A stretch of 5,371 bases of DNA from a bacterium (GTDB taxonomy: Bacteria > Bacteroidota > Ignavibacteria > Kapaibacteriales > Kapaibacteriaceae). Made by a program: the position numbers and the translations under genes. Positions 4,680 through 5,371 of the stretch are shown one piece after another; the stretch's first letter is position 1; each line of letters starts with the position of its first letter. The stretch spans positions 1-5,371 of the forward strand of contig JAGVJW010000090.1 in NCBI GenBank assembly GCA_020050895.1, written 5' to 3'. The notes under the pieces were generated by a model. That model worked only from the letters and a program-made list of their open reading frames with translations, was not told the DNA's origin and ran no database searches.

Positions 4680-5371
4680 ATGAGCGCAGAAATGGGAAAT
4701 GCCTTGAAGTCTGAAGGCAGCAAGGCTGACGTTAAGAAAGCTGAAGGCAAGAAGACAGAAGGTGTCCTCGCAGAACATAGGCCCGCAGAAGCTAAGCTGA
4801 AAGCAGCACAGATGGCTATTGACCAAATTGAGAAGCAGTTTGGCAAGGGTTCGATTATGCGGCTGAGCGACCAGAACGTGGTGCAGGTGGATGCCATCAG
4901 TACGGGATGCCTTTCGCTGGATGCTGCAATTGGGATAGGGGGCGTGCCACGCGGGCGCATCGTTGAGATTTACGGACCTGAGTCGTCGGGTAAGACCACT
5001 GTCTGTTTACAGGTCATCTCAGAAGCACAAAAGACTGGCGGACTTGCCGCCTTCGTTGATACTGAACATGCCCTTGATGTTCAGTATGCACAGCGCCTTG
5101 GCGTCGACCTCAACAACCTCCTGCTTTCGCAGCCCGAATTTGGCGAGCAGGCGTTGGAAATTGTGGAAACGCTTGTGAGGAGCGGCGCGTTAGACGTAAT
5201 CGTTATCGACTCGGTTGCTGCGCTTACACCGCGCGTTGAAATTGAAGGCGATATGGGCGATGCTCAAATGGGATCGCAGGCACGCCTGATGAGTCAGGCG
5301 ATGAGGAAGTTGAATGCAGCAATTGGCAGATCCAACACCACGGTCATCTTTACAAACCAACTTCGATCGAA
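4680..5371 (+). CDS. recA: Recombinase A (RecA), N-terminal part, cut by the window end
   Basis: RecA is the cytosolic ATP-dependent strand-exchange protein of homologous recombination and the co-protease of the SOS response. The 230 codons seen cover the N-terminal polymerisation helix (AKLKAAQMAIDQIEKQFGKG, about 38-57), Walker A GPESSGKTT (99-107), catalytic FVDTEHALD with Glu 129, Walker B VIVIDS (173-178), the L1 region ending EIEGDMGD (187-194) and the start of the L2 side (IFTNQLR, 223-229). Walker A sits 33 residues later than in E. coli RecA. The first 35 or so residues are a Lys/Glu/Ala/Gly-rich extension (KSEGSKADVKKAEGKKTEG) that looks disordered. The ATG at 4680 is the first after an in-frame stop at 4662-4664. 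The next ATG (codon 5) would keep the extension, and the one at codon 45 would cut into the conserved helix. The C-terminal part lies outside the window. It is divergent from comEC, with the operator candidate between them. Confidence 0.96.
   Translation, partial: MSAEMGNALKSEGSKADVKKAEGKKTEGVLAEHRPAEAKLKAAQMAIDQIEKQFGKGSIMRLSDQNVVQVDAISTGCLSLDAAIGIGGVPRGRIVEIYGPESSGKTTVCLQVISEAQKTGGLAAFVDTEHALDVQYAQRLGVDLNNLLLSQPEFGEQALEIVETLVRSGALDVIVIDSVAALTPRVEIEGDMGDAQMGSQARLMSQAMRKLNAAIGRSNTTVIFTNQLRS

Noticed and set aside
4661..4960. Long minus-strand frames opposite recA.
   Set aside because: They are antisense to highly conserved RecA coding sequence and result from its codon composition.
1..5371. 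CRISPR arrays, tRNA or rRNA genes, insertion-sequence ends, prophage or toxin-antitoxin genes.
   Set aside because: I saw no spaced repeats, cloverleaf-like sequences, transposase motifs or terminal inverted repeats, and there is no sign of a new defence system.

Overview
The window looks like chromosomal DNA from a bacterium of the Bacteroidota/Chlorobiota (FCB) group. Three observations support this placement. A broken gene at 809-1567 ends in what reads as a type IX secretion (T9SS) sorting tail, and that secretion system is known from this group. The recA start has only an A-rich leader and no Shine-Dalgarno sequence. The RecA L1 region (ALTPRVEIEGDMGD) resembles RecA from this group as I remember it. 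The genus cannot be named from the sequence, and the placement is an inference.

Layout, left to right: pgeF (minus strand, 36-746) encodes a YfiH/PgeF-family multicopper-oxidoreductase-fold enzyme. A perfect 14-bp bidirectional terminator hairpin (754-793) lies just upstream of its start. Next on the minus strand is a gene for a small secreted protein (809-1567) with a good ribosome binding site, a signal-peptide start and a T9SS-like C-terminal tail. It is broken by one in-frame TAG and two frameshifts that cancel each other. Then comes an unrecognised predicted lipoprotein (1917-2606, minus), whose frame may once have continued to 1703. Between it and comEC is a 181-bp stretch with a split small ORF and a 16-bp inverted repeat. 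comEC (2953-4521, minus) encodes a DNA-uptake channel without the metallo-beta-lactamase domain found in longer ComEC proteins. A 158-bp divergent intergenic region follows, carrying an operator-like pair of GTG-N-CAC sites. recA (4680 to the window end, plus) has an unusual Lys/Glu/Ala-rich N-terminal extension and is cut by the window edge.

Functionally, comEC and recA are the two ends of natural transformation: uptake of single-stranded DNA across the inner membrane, then its recombination. Here they diverge from one control region. The region between comEC and pgeF (about 809-2950) looks like accessory, decaying DNA, because its reading frames are interrupted while the flanking housekeeping genes are intact. 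Sequencing or assembly error is the main competing explanation. I did not find a convincing new multi-gene system. The points most worth a second look are the recA operator candidate, the broken T9SS cargo gene and the short ComEC.
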